From positions 310,001-374,000 of the forward strand of contig AP026970.1 of NCBI GenBank assembly GCA_027924025.1: a DNA stretch of 64,000 nt, in the 5' to 3' direction. The notes under the pieces were generated by a model that did not search any database, had not been told where the DNA came from, and worked only from the letters and a program-made list of their open reading frames with translations. The DNA is from Comamonadaceae bacterium OS-4 (lineage in GTDB: Bacteria; Pseudomonadota; Gammaproteobacteria; Burkholderiales; Burkholderiaceae_C). Below, one piece after another: positions 27,430 through 35,024 of the stretch. A program made the translations under genes and the position numbers. Position 1 is the first letter of the stretch, and each line of letters opens with the position of its first letter.

Positions 27430-27442
27430 GGAGTGTCCTGAC

Positions 27443-27457
27443 GCATCAGGCTGATGC
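27443..27457. promoter_or_regulatory. 15-bp palindrome between gbdR and choX
   Basis: GCATCAG-G-CTGATGC, perfect 7-bp arms around one base. The loop is too short for a good RNA hairpin, so a DNA-binding site is possible. It lies 50 bp after the gbdR stop and 215 bp before the choX start. The rest of the spacer shows no gene. Confidence 0.35.
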
Positions 27458-27507
27458 ATCCCCTGGACTGTTCGCGAAGGCCTTGCGCAGGAACTGGCGG
27501 GGGGGAC

Positions 27508-28596
27508 TTAGGCGTGCGCGCTAGCTTCGAAGCTGCGTGCGGTGGCCCGGCGGCGTGTGCCACTGCTGCGGCCTTCAGGCACTGCGGCTTGGTGGCGCCG
27601 CTCCTCGCTGGGCGAGTGGCCGAACAGGCTGCGGTAGGCCTTGCAAAAATGCGACGCAGACTGGAAGCCGCAGGCCACCGTCACCTGCATCACCGGCATG
27701 CTGCTGTGGGTCAGCAGCTCTTGCGCGCGGCGCAGGCGCAGGTTCATGTAGTACTGCGCGGGGTTCATGCTGAAGTAGCGGTGGAACAAGCGTTCCAACT
27801 GGCGTAACGACACATGGATCACGGAGGCCAGTTCAGCCAGCGGCAAAGGCTCTTCGATGTTGGCAGCCATGATTTCGGCTGCCTCGGTCAGGTGCTGGTA
27901 GCCCGGTCCGATGCATTCGGGTTGCGGGATGCGCTGGCGGTCGTTGCTGGCGCGCAGGCGCTCCACAATGAACTGTTCTGAAATATCCATCACGAGCTTG
28001 GCGCCGTGCCGCGCTTTGACCAAATGCAACATCAGGTGCAGGGGCGCGGTGCCCCCGGAGCAGGTGTAGCGGCCACGGTCCAGCACAAAGACCTCGTTGG
28101 AGAACTGCACTTGCGGAAACTCTTCGCTGATGGCGGCCAGGTTTTCCCAGTGGATGGCGCACTTGTAGCCGTCCAGCAAACCCGCACTGGCCAGCGCAAA
28201 GGAGCCGGTGCATAGCGAGCCCATGGCGGCACCCGTCGCTGCGCATTGGCGCAAGAGCTGGCGGACTCTGTCGTCGGTATTTGCACGGATGTTGATGCCG
28301 CCGCACACGAACACCATATCGCAGCCGGCCAGTGCTTCAGCACCAGATCCTGAAGCCATGCACAGGCCATTGCTTGCTACCGCACCGGCTTCTGCGGTGC
28401 TGATGACCGACCAGCGGTACAACGTGCTGCGGCTGATGTAGTTGGCCATGCGCAAGGTCTCGACAGCGTTGGCAAACGCGATCATCGAGTAGTCGGGCAT
28501 CAGGACGAAACCCACGTGCAGAGGTTTCTCGTCGGCAGGCGATTCATTCGCGCCCGAGGCGGCTGCCGAGTTCATGTCCTGTGAAATGCGTTGCAC
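27508..28596 (-). CDS. gbdR: AraC-family regulator with GATase1-like domain, GbdR type
   Basis: 362 residues: a DJ-1/PfpI-like glutamine-amidotransferase fold (about 25-200, with MGSLCTGSFALASAGLLDG) and a C-terminal AraC helix-turn-helix pair (about 235-325, with LASVIHVSLRQLERLFHRYF and VACGFQSASHFCKAYRSLFG). This architecture and the setting match Pseudomonas GbdR, which activates betaine and dimethylglycine catabolism in response to those compounds. GTG start with AGGAG six bases upstream. Follows proW by 26 bp and may be cotranscribed with proV-proW. Confidence 0.88.
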   Translation of the reverse strand: MQRISQDMNSAAASGANESPADEKPLHVGFVLMPDYSMIAFANAVETLRMANYISRSTLYRWSVISTAEAGAVASNGLCMASGSGAEALAGCDMVFVCGGINIRANTDDRVRQLLRQCAATGAAMGSLCTGSFALASAGLLDGYKCAIHWENLAAISEEFPQVQFSNEVFVLDRGRYTCSGGTAPLHLMLHLVKARHGAKLVMDISEQFIVERLRASNDRQRIPQPECIGPGYQHLTEAAEIMAANIEEPLPLAELASVIHVSLRQLERLFHRYFSMNPAQYYMNLRLRRAQELLTHSSMPVMQVTVACGFQSASHFCKAYRSLFGHSPSEERRHQAAVPEGRSSGTRRRATARSFEASAHA

Positions 28597-28622
28597 GTGT
28601 CGCTCCTGATCCGCGTGTGTGG

Positions 28623-29495
28623 TTAGCTGTCGTGGCTCTTGCGGGCTACGCCAAAGCTCTCGGTAATGCGGTCCAAAATAATAGCCAGTAACACCACGGC
28701 CAGACCACTCTCAAACCCTAGGCCGATGTCCAGTCGCTGGATACTCGCCAACACATCGTTCCCCAAACCGCCGGCACCCACCATGGAGGCGATGATCACC
28801 ATGGACAGGGCCATCATGATGGTCTGGTTGACCCCGGCCATGATGGTGGGCAGGGCGATGGGCAGTTGCACTTTGAACAACAGTTGTGCGGAGGTGCAGC
28901 CAAACGCGTTGCCGGCTTCCACCTGTTCGGAGCTGACCTGCCGGATACCCAGGCTGGTGAGACGCACCACCGGGGGCATGGCGAAGATGACGGTGGCAAT
29001 CGTGCCCGGCACGCGACCCAGCCCGAACAGCATGGCTGCCGGAATCAGGTACACAAAAGCGGGCATGGTTTGCATAAAGTCCAAAACAGGGCGAACGCTG
29101 GCGTTGATATGGTTGTTGCGGGCACACCAGATGCCCAGCGGAATTCCGAATAACAAGCTGATCAGGGTGGCCGACAGAGTCAGTGCCAAAGTCACCATGG
29201 TTTGCGGCCAGAAGCCGGTCACCACAATCAGCATCAGGGCTAAAGCAACAAACAGGCCAAAGCTCCAGCCCAGTCGCTTGACGCCCACAAAAGTGGCAAT
29301 GCTGATCACCAGCCAAAACGGAATGGCTAGCAGGCCTTGTTCGATGGCTTGGGCAAAACCTTCGACCACCACCCCGATGGAATCGAAAAATGATGCACCG
29401 TTATCGAGCAGTACTTTCACGCCGGCGTTGACCCACTGACCCAAAGGCAGCATGTCGTGGGTGGCTTCGGTCACGGTATTCAAAAAATCAGACAT
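28623..29495 (-). CDS. proW: glycine betaine/choline ABC transporter permease
   Basis: 290 residues with about six membrane helices and the binding-protein-dependent transport signature EAGNAFGCTSAQLLFKVQLP, which docks on the ATPase. Resembles ProW/OpuAB/ChoW permeases for quaternary amines. The start at 29495 overlaps the end of proV by 8 bp; a longer open frame lies inside proV and is not used. Probably serves both substrate-binding proteins of this cluster. Confidence 0.92.
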   Translation of the reverse strand: MSDFLNTVTEATHDMLPLGQWVNAGVKVLLDNGASFFDSIGVVVEGFAQAIEQGLLAIPFWLVISIATFVGVKRLGWSFGLFVALALMLIVVTGFWPQTMVTLALTLSATLISLLFGIPLGIWCARNNHINASVRPVLDFMQTMPAFVYLIPAAMLFGLGRVPGTIATVIFAMPPVVRLTSLGIRQVSSEQVEAGNAFGCTSAQLLFKVQLPIALPTIMAGVNQTIMMALSMVIIASMVGAGGLGNDVLASIQRLDIGLGFESGLAVVLLAIILDRITESFGVARKSHDS

Positions 29496-30525
29496 GGCGA
29501 GCTTCCTGAGACATTTTGACGAGCAGGCTGCGCGCGGAGATGCAGCCGAGGAGGTGGTCTGCGGCGTCGAACACGCCCACGGGTTCATCCAGTCCCATCA
29601 CTATCTTCATGGCGTCGGGCAAAGGTGTTGACCAAGGCAGGCGCGGTCCGCCGTGGTAGGAGTGCCCGTTGAGGTTGCTGTCGAGCAGGTCAGCGGCCGT
29701 GAGATAGCGTGACGTGTCTACGCCTTCAAAGAACTTGCGCACATAGTCGTTCGCGGGCTGCGTAATGATTTGATGCGCCGAACCTTCTTGCACCAGTTGG
29801 CCGCCCTCCATGATGGCGATGCGGTTGCCGATGCGCAGGGCCTCTTCGAGGTCGTGGGACACGAACAAAATGGTGCGCTTTTGCACGCGCTGCAGTTCCA
29901 ACATCAGGGTTTGCATTTCGACGCGCTTCAAGGGGTCCAGCGCAGAGAAGGCTTCGTCCATCAACAATATATCCGGGTCCACCGCCAGTGCACGGGCGAG
30001 GCCCACGCGCTGTTGCATGCCGCCTGAGAGCTGGTGCGGGTACTTGGCCGCATAGGTGTGCAGGCCGACCTGAGCCAGAACTTCCATGGCGCGTTTCTCA
30101 CGGGTCTTGCGATCAGTGCCTGCCATTTCCAAGCCGAAAGCTGCGTTCTCCAGCACGGTCCGGTGCGGCATCAGTGCGAACGATTGAAACACCATCGCAA
30201 CACGCTTGCGGCGCCACTTCACGAGTTCGGGCTGCGGCAGTTTGGCGATGTTCTGGCCGTCGATGATGATCATGCCGTCGGTCGGTTCGACCAGTCGGTT
30301 GATCAAGCGGATCAGTGTGGACTTGCCGGAGCCCGACAAGCCCATGAGCACATAGATCTCGCCTTGGTTGACGTCAAAGCTCACGCGGTTGACGCCAACC
30401 ACATGGCCGGTCTTGGCGAACACTTCATCTTTGCTGAAGCCTTCGTTGAGCATGTTCTGCGCGGGGGCAGTGTTGGTGCCAAAGATCTTGTAGAGATTTT
30501 TGACACTGATTTTCAGATCCGACAT
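29488..30525 (-). CDS. proV: glycine betaine/choline ABC transporter ATP-binding protein
   Basis: 345 residues. Walker A GLSGSGKST (62-70), Q-loop VFQSFALMPH, ABC signature LSGGMQQR and Walker B DILLMDEAFSALD are complete. The N-terminal extension with FSKDEVFAKTGHVVGV is typical of ProV/OpuAA. A short C-terminal region (about 285-345, LPDAMKIVMGLDEPVGVFD) resembles a single CBS-like module, shorter than in E. coli ProV. ATG at 30525 has GGAG six bases upstream. Confidence 0.93.
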   Translation of the reverse strand: MSDLKISVKNLYKIFGTNTAPAQNMLNEGFSKDEVFAKTGHVVGVNRVSFDVNQGEIYVLMGLSGSGKSTLIRLINRLVEPTDGMIIIDGQNIAKLPQPELVKWRRKRVAMVFQSFALMPHRTVLENAAFGLEMAGTDRKTREKRAMEVLAQVGLHTYAAKYPHQLSGGMQQRVGLARALAVDPDILLMDEAFSALDPLKRVEMQTLMLELQRVQKRTILFVSHDLEEALRIGNRIAIMEGGQLVQEGSAHQIITQPANDYVRKFFEGVDTSRYLTAADLLDSNLNGHSYHGGPRLPWSTPLPDAMKIVMGLDEPVGVFDAADHLLGCISARSLLVKMSQEARHV

Positions 30526-30622
30526 AGGGGTCTCCAAAGTTCATCTCGTGATGACAAAAAGCTGTTGTTGTGTAAGCAATTGGCGGGCCAGTTTGACACT
30601 GGTCTTAGAACTATTTTTCGGG

Positions 30623-30650
30623 CGGAAAGCCGCGCGCAGCAAGGCTTCCG
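30623..30650 (-). other. hairpin in the gbcB-proV spacer
   Basis: CGGAAAGCC (30623-30631) pairs with GGCTTCCG (30643-30650) with one bulged base. It lies downstream of gbcB and upstream of proV in the 213-bp gap; no U-run follows on the minus-strand transcript. A second short inverted repeat CCAGT-TTGAC-ACTGG (30588-30602) is closer to proV. No gene is seen in the gap, so proV probably has its own promoter here. Confidence 0.4.
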
Positions 30651-30738
30651 ACCTGCAAGGCGCAGATCGAAGACAGGTGAAAAATGGGGAATGCACAGGC
30701 CGCTTCATGGGTGGGGAACTGGGCACTCCGTGTGAGCC

Positions 30739-31836
30739 TTAGCGGTCCAGTGACACGTCGCTCAAGGGCTTGGAGCAGCAGGGCAGCATCCAGCCTTGGT
30801 CGATTTCTCTTTGCCGTATGCCGCCGGCGTGTTGCATCTGCACGTTGCCGGACAGACGCATCGATTTGCAGGTGCCGCACGCACCACTGCTGCACGATGA
30901 CGGTAGCCGCACACCGGCCGCCGTTGCAGCTTGCAGAATGGTCTGGTCTTCGGAGCAGGTGAATGTTTGCGCTGTCTTCTTCAGCGTGATGGTGTGCACC
31001 GCGGTGCCGCTTGGTGTTGCGGGTGCCTCTGCGTTTGGTGTGGGCGCGACGGTCTCTTCAAAAGAGAAACTTTCCTGGCTGTACCCTGCCATGTCAAAGC
31101 TAGCGCGTTCCAGCAAGGTGCGCACTGCGCCCATGAATGGTGCCGGGCCACAGGTGTACACCGCGCGTTGCATAAAGTCGGGCGCGATATGCGCCAAGCG
31201 AGCGGCATCCATGCGGCCCAAATGGCCGGCATAGCTACTGCCGGGCGTGTGCTGTTCACAGACGATTGCAACCCGGAAGTTCGGCATGTTGCGGGCCATC
31301 AGTGCGAGTTCTTCTGCAAACAGCACGTCGGCTGGTGTGCGTGCGCAGTGGACAAACACGACGTCGGCATCGCTGCCCAGGTCATGCAGCGCACGGGCCA
31401 TGGACATCAGCGGTGTGATGCCGCTGCCACCGGACATCAACAGGTACTGTCGGGCTGCGGTGGGGAAGCAGGTGAAGTGGCCCGATGGCCCCATCACACC
31501 CAGCGCCATGCCTACACGCAAGTGGTCATGCAGCCAGTTAGACACGGCACCACCCGGTACCCGCTTGACCGTGATGCTGACCGTATTCGGCCGTGTCGGT
31601 GTCGATGACAGGGTGTAGCAGCGGTTGATCTTCTGGCCGTTGATCTCCAACTCCAGCGTGATGAATTGACCGGGCAGGTAGCGGAAGCTGCGGGGACCAT
31701 CCGCCGCCAGCACAAAGGTTTTGACGTCGTGCGTTTCCTGGCGGATCTGGATACAGCGCAGGGTTTCGTCCCGGTCCGAAGACCAGGGCTGTGGTACCGC
31801 GCCGGCAAAGTCAGGAAAATGGGCAGAAAGGCTCAT
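30739..31836 (-). CDS. gbcB: glycine betaine demethylase reductase subunit
   Basis: 365 residues with three modules: FAD-binding (about 25-130, CYTLSSTPTRPN), NAD-binding (about 135-255, LLMSGGSGITPLMS) and a C-terminal plant-type 2Fe-2S ferredoxin (about 285-365) with C-x4-C-x2-C in SSCSSGACGTCKS and a distal Cys near LPCCSKP. Passes electrons from NADH to the Rieske oxygenase GbcA. Lies 51 bp after gbcA, as in Pseudomonas. Last gene before the 213-bp gap, probably the end of the soxB-to-gbcB unit. Confidence 0.92.
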   Translation of the reverse strand: MSLSAHFPDFAGAVPQPWSSDRDETLRCIQIRQETHDVKTFVLAADGPRSFRYLPGQFITLELEINGQKINRCYTLSSTPTRPNTVSITVKRVPGGAVSNWLHDHLRVGMALGVMGPSGHFTCFPTAARQYLLMSGGSGITPLMSMARALHDLGSDADVVFVHCARTPADVLFAEELALMARNMPNFRVAIVCEQHTPGSSYAGHLGRMDAARLAHIAPDFMQRAVYTCGPAPFMGAVRTLLERASFDMAGYSQESFSFEETVAPTPNAEAPATPSGTAVHTITLKKTAQTFTCSEDQTILQAATAAGVRLPSSCSSGACGTCKSMRLSGNVQMQHAGGIRQREIDQGWMLPCCSKPLSDVSLDR

Positions 31837-31887
31837 GCGAAAAGTGTCAGGCAGTCAGTCGGTGGACGGGTGTGTCGGTGTTATGGC

Positions 31888-33144
31888 TTAGCGTGTCAGC
31901 TCAGACATGCGGCCCACGTACCAGTTGCAAAACTTCTCAACCAGGCCTTCGGTGAAGGGGGAATAGGGGCCCGGTTCATAGGCTCCACTGGCGATACCGA
32001 TTTGCGACTCTTCCACCAAGCGACGGTCTTGGTCGTTGGTAGCATTCCACACGGCAGTGAGGTTGTCTACGGTGAAATCCACACCCTCCACCGCATCTTT
32101 GTGTACGCACCATGTGGTACGCACCAGAGTTTTTCCGGCAGAGATAGGCAGCACCGTAAAGCTCACGATGTGGTCGCTCATGAAGTGGTGCCACGAGTTG
32201 GGTTGGGTCCAAAACGACAGGCCACCGAGTGCGGGATCCAGAAAGTCGGCCAGCAGTTTTTTAGACGCCACTTCCGTGTTCATGGTTTGCGACTGGCCGG
32301 CGCGGTCGATCGGCAGGCGCTGGGTGCGAAAGCCGGTGATGCGGTTGTCCAGGTTGTCGATTTCGGCCGATGGCAGGCCCATGCTTTCCCAGCGTGCGTG
32401 GTTGGCCGCGGTGATGTCTTTAAAGCGTTGCAGGCCTGCAGCGTTGTGTTCGTCGGGCTTGTAACCGAAGCCGTATTCGTACAGAGAAATCGTTAGCTCA
32501 GGGTGGTTGCCCACGCAGTGATAGCACTCCCGGTTGTTCTCCATGGTGAGCTTCCAGTTGCAGTCCTCAATGATGTCTACCTGCGCTGCCACTTTGCACT
32601 CGGAGAGCTTGTGCGGGGCAATGTAGGGCGTCATTTCCTTCGCCATTTGCTCAAAATCTTCGGGCGGATTTTCGGCCAAGCAAATGAAAATCAGGCCCCC
32701 CATGCTGCGAGCATGTACGGCTTTGAGGCCGGATTTAGAGGGGTCAAAGTCATCGCCCATGTGTTTGGCGTGAATGAGTTTTCCCTCCAGATCGTAGGTC
32801 CACTGGTGGTAGGGGCAGACGATGTTGCCGACCTGGCCGCGTTGGCTGGAACACAGGCGCGAACCGCGGTGGCGGCAGACGTTGTGAAAGGCTTTGACCT
32901 GCATGTCGTCATCCCGCACGATGAGGATGGAGTTCTTCCCGAAGTCCACGGTGATGTAGTCACCGGCTTCAGGAATCTGCGGTTCGACCGCCACAAAAAT
33001 CCAGTGTTTGCCGAAGATGTGCTCCAGGTCTGCCACGAGGATCGATTCGCTCAGGTAGAAGGGTGCCTCCAGGCTGTAGCCGGGGCGGCGACGGGCCAGC
33101 AACTCGCGGGTCAGCAGCGTTTGTGCAGAAATGGTGTTGTGCAT
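31888..33144 (-). CDS. gbcA: glycine betaine demethylase, Rieske oxygenase subunit
   Basis: 418 residues. Rieske ligands are Cys90, His92, Cys110 and His113 (CRHRGS...CPYHQW). Mononuclear iron ligands are His209 and His214 in RECYHCVGNH, with Glu206 at the position where most Rieske oxygenases have the bridging Asp; carnitine oxygenase CntA also uses Glu there. Removes one methyl group from glycine betaine as formaldehyde, giving dimethylglycine. Located 12 bp after etfB and followed by its reductase gbcB. GGAG is present before the ATG. Confidence 0.93.
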   Translation of the reverse strand: MHNTISAQTLLTRELLARRRPGYSLEAPFYLSESILVADLEHIFGKHWIFVAVEPQIPEAGDYITVDFGKNSILIVRDDDMQVKAFHNVCRHRGSRLCSSQRGQVGNIVCPYHQWTYDLEGKLIHAKHMGDDFDPSKSGLKAVHARSMGGLIFICLAENPPEDFEQMAKEMTPYIAPHKLSECKVAAQVDIIEDCNWKLTMENNRECYHCVGNHPELTISLYEYGFGYKPDEHNAAGLQRFKDITAANHARWESMGLPSAEIDNLDNRITGFRTQRLPIDRAGQSQTMNTEVASKKLLADFLDPALGGLSFWTQPNSWHHFMSDHIVSFTVLPISAGKTLVRTTWCVHKDAVEGVDFTVDNLTAVWNATNDQDRRLVEESQIGIASGAYEPGPYSPFTEGLVEKFCNWYVGRMSELTR

Positions 33145-33156
33145 GAGGTACCTCTC

Positions 33157-33906
33157 CTAAAAGTTGACGAGTGCGTGGGCGCGCAGGTAGTCCAAGATGA
33201 CCTGCGCTTTGTGTTCGGGTGTGCCGGTGCTCACGACCTGACCGCCGCTGGAGGGCGAATCGATGGCGCCCAACATGCGTGCATGGCCGCTTTGCGCTAC
33301 CTTGGCTTGCAAGACCGCGCGGCGCTTGCTGCGTGGCCGCAATAGGGCGCTAGCGGTGGGGGGAGTACCGGTGTTGGTCGTAGTGCGGGAGATGCGGCCC
33401 AGTGATTTGTCTGCCAGCGCATAACGCACGGTCACGGGCGCGGCCTCGCTGATGGCGAGTACGGCGGGTGCTGTGACTTGCAGGCGGCGGCGCGCCCCTT
33501 TGGGCAGGGCTTGCGTCACGATCCAGTGGGCGCCGTGGTCTTCCATCGCTACCACTTGGGTGATGACGGGGCGGCTTAGTGCTGCGCCCAGCTGGAAGGG
33601 CAGCAAGTTGCCACCCGACTCTTCTGCGCTGCGTGTGCCGGTCAGCACCCAGGGCACGTCTTTCAAGGGCTGCACGAGTGCGGCGCATACGTCGGCTGTG
33701 GTGTCGATGATCTCTAAGGAGCGTGCTCCCAGCGCCAGGTAGTCTCGGGCGACGGCCTCACTGAGCTTGCCGGCGCTAAGCAACTGGACTTCGCTGTCCG
33801 GCATGGCGAGCGCGGCTGCGACGGCTTTGGAGTCTGCCTTGCTGCGTGCGGGTTTGCCGCTGACCGGGTGCTGGCGTGCAGCCACGAGAACGGTGATGCG
33901 GCTCAT
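33157..33906 (-). CDS. etfB: electron transfer flavoprotein beta subunit, dimethylglycine-pathway paralogue
   Basis: 249 residues. Recognisable as EtfB by GTRSAEESGGNLLPFQLGAAL, VAMEDHGAHW and the AMP/FAD contact region PAVLAISEAA, but the N terminus MSRITVLVAARQHPVSG differs from housekeeping EtfB. Forms the heterodimer with EtfA that takes electrons from DgcA/DgcB and delivers them toward the quinone pool. The start overlaps the etfA stop (ATGA). Confidence 0.85.
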   Translation of the reverse strand: MSRITVLVAARQHPVSGKPARSKADSKAVAAALAMPDSEVQLLSAGKLSEAVARDYLALGARSLEIIDTTADVCAALVQPLKDVPWVLTGTRSAEESGGNLLPFQLGAALSRPVITQVVAMEDHGAHWIVTQALPKGARRRLQVTAPAVLAISEAAPVTVRYALADKSLGRISRTTTNTGTPPTASALLRPRSKRRAVLQAKVAQSGHARMLGAIDSPSSGGQVVSTGTPEHKAQVILDYLRAHALVNF

Positions 33907-35024
33907 ACGGCCTCCTTGTCGCGCTTTACCAGCACCAGCAGGGCTTGCATCAGGGCGGCGCTGTCTTCGACCACGGTGAGGTCGGCGCGTTTGGAAATCG
34001 GGGCGGAGGCATCAGTGTTCACGGCAATCACATGGCGGCAATCCTTGATACCTTGCAAGTGTTGTACCGCGCCTGAAATGCCCAGTGCCAGGTAGGTGGT
34101 GGCCACCACGGTTTTGCCGGTGGCACCCACCTGTTGGGCGCGGGTAAAGCGGCCATCGTCCACCGCCACGCGCGAGGCACCTACGGCGGCACCGAGGCTG
34201 CGTGCCAGGTCATGGAACAAAGGCACGTTTTGCACGCCGTTGCCTGCGGCGGCAATGAAGTCCGCCTCTTCGAGGGCCAGTGACTGCGGGTCGCCAATTT
34301 GCATCCCGAGATCGGTCACCTGCGGGTCCTGCACACTGCGCCAATCGGGTGCGTTGGCCGCGGCATCCAGGCCTACAAAAGGCAGCTTGGTCGAGGTCGT
34401 GCCTTTGGCCAGCAGCAGCACCGGCGTGGGGGGCTGTACCGCATCGTGCGTCGGGCTGGCAGGCATGCGTACTTCGGTTGCATTCAGTTCGGCCACGCCA
34501 CAGCTGGCAGCCAAGCCGCTGGCGGCGGCAAACCGGCGGCCCAACTCGCCATCGGCGGCATGGTCGGCAAAGAACCAGTGGGCTGCGGTGAAGTGGGTTT
34601 GCAGGCCCTGCAGCCACGCTACGGCGGCTTCCGGTTGGTACTGCGCGCTGTCAAAGCCAGCTGCGCACAACACGCGGTCCGCGCCAAGCTCTGCAGTGGC
34701 GTCCTTGCAGGCGCCTAGTGTGACCAGCACCACTTCGGTAGCCGCGTCCGCCAGGATGGCGGCTGCGGCCAACGCTTGGCGTGCCCCATCACCCAGCGCG
34801 CCGCGCTCGGTGTGACTGACCACTACATGGGCGCGTTGAAACGGCCCTTGGCTGCGCACCGTTTTGGGCGCGTCATGCTGGGCGCCGAGGCGCGCAGCAC
34901 CGCGTTCCCCTTCGGTACTGCCCAGCACAATGCGCCGCAACCCTTGAGGCGTGAGGATGGCGGGGCGGCGTGGATCAACCCGGCGTACAGGCGCAAGGGC
35001 GTGGGCAAGCGTTGCGGTGTTCAT
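33903..35024 (-). CDS. etfA: electron transfer flavoprotein alpha subunit, dimethylglycine-pathway paralogue
   Basis: 373 residues. The C-terminal FAD-binding domain is clear: LGAAVGASRVAVDDGRF, QVGATGKTVVATTYLALGIS, GAVQHLQGIKDC and VIAVNTDASAPI. The N-terminal 60 residues are extended and rich in Arg and Ala relative to housekeeping EtfA. Start overlaps the dgcB stop and its stop overlaps etfB, so the dgcB-etfA-etfB proteins are likely made in fixed ratio. The long open frame upstream of 35024 lies inside dgcB and is rejected. Confidence 0.87.
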   Translation of the reverse strand: MNTATLAHALAPVRRVDPRRPAILTPQGLRRIVLGSTEGERGAARLGAQHDAPKTVRSQGPFQRAHVVVSHTERGALGDGARQALAAAAILADAATEVVLVTLGACKDATAELGADRVLCAAGFDSAQYQPEAAVAWLQGLQTHFTAAHWFFADHAADGELGRRFAAASGLAASCGVAELNATEVRMPASPTHDAVQPPTPVLLLAKGTTSTKLPFVGLDAAANAPDWRSVQDPQVTDLGMQIGDPQSLALEEADFIAAAGNGVQNVPLFHDLARSLGAAVGASRVAVDDGRFTRAQQVGATGKTVVATTYLALGISGAVQHLQGIKDCRHVIAVNTDASAPISKRADLTVVEDSAALMQALLVLVKRDKEAV

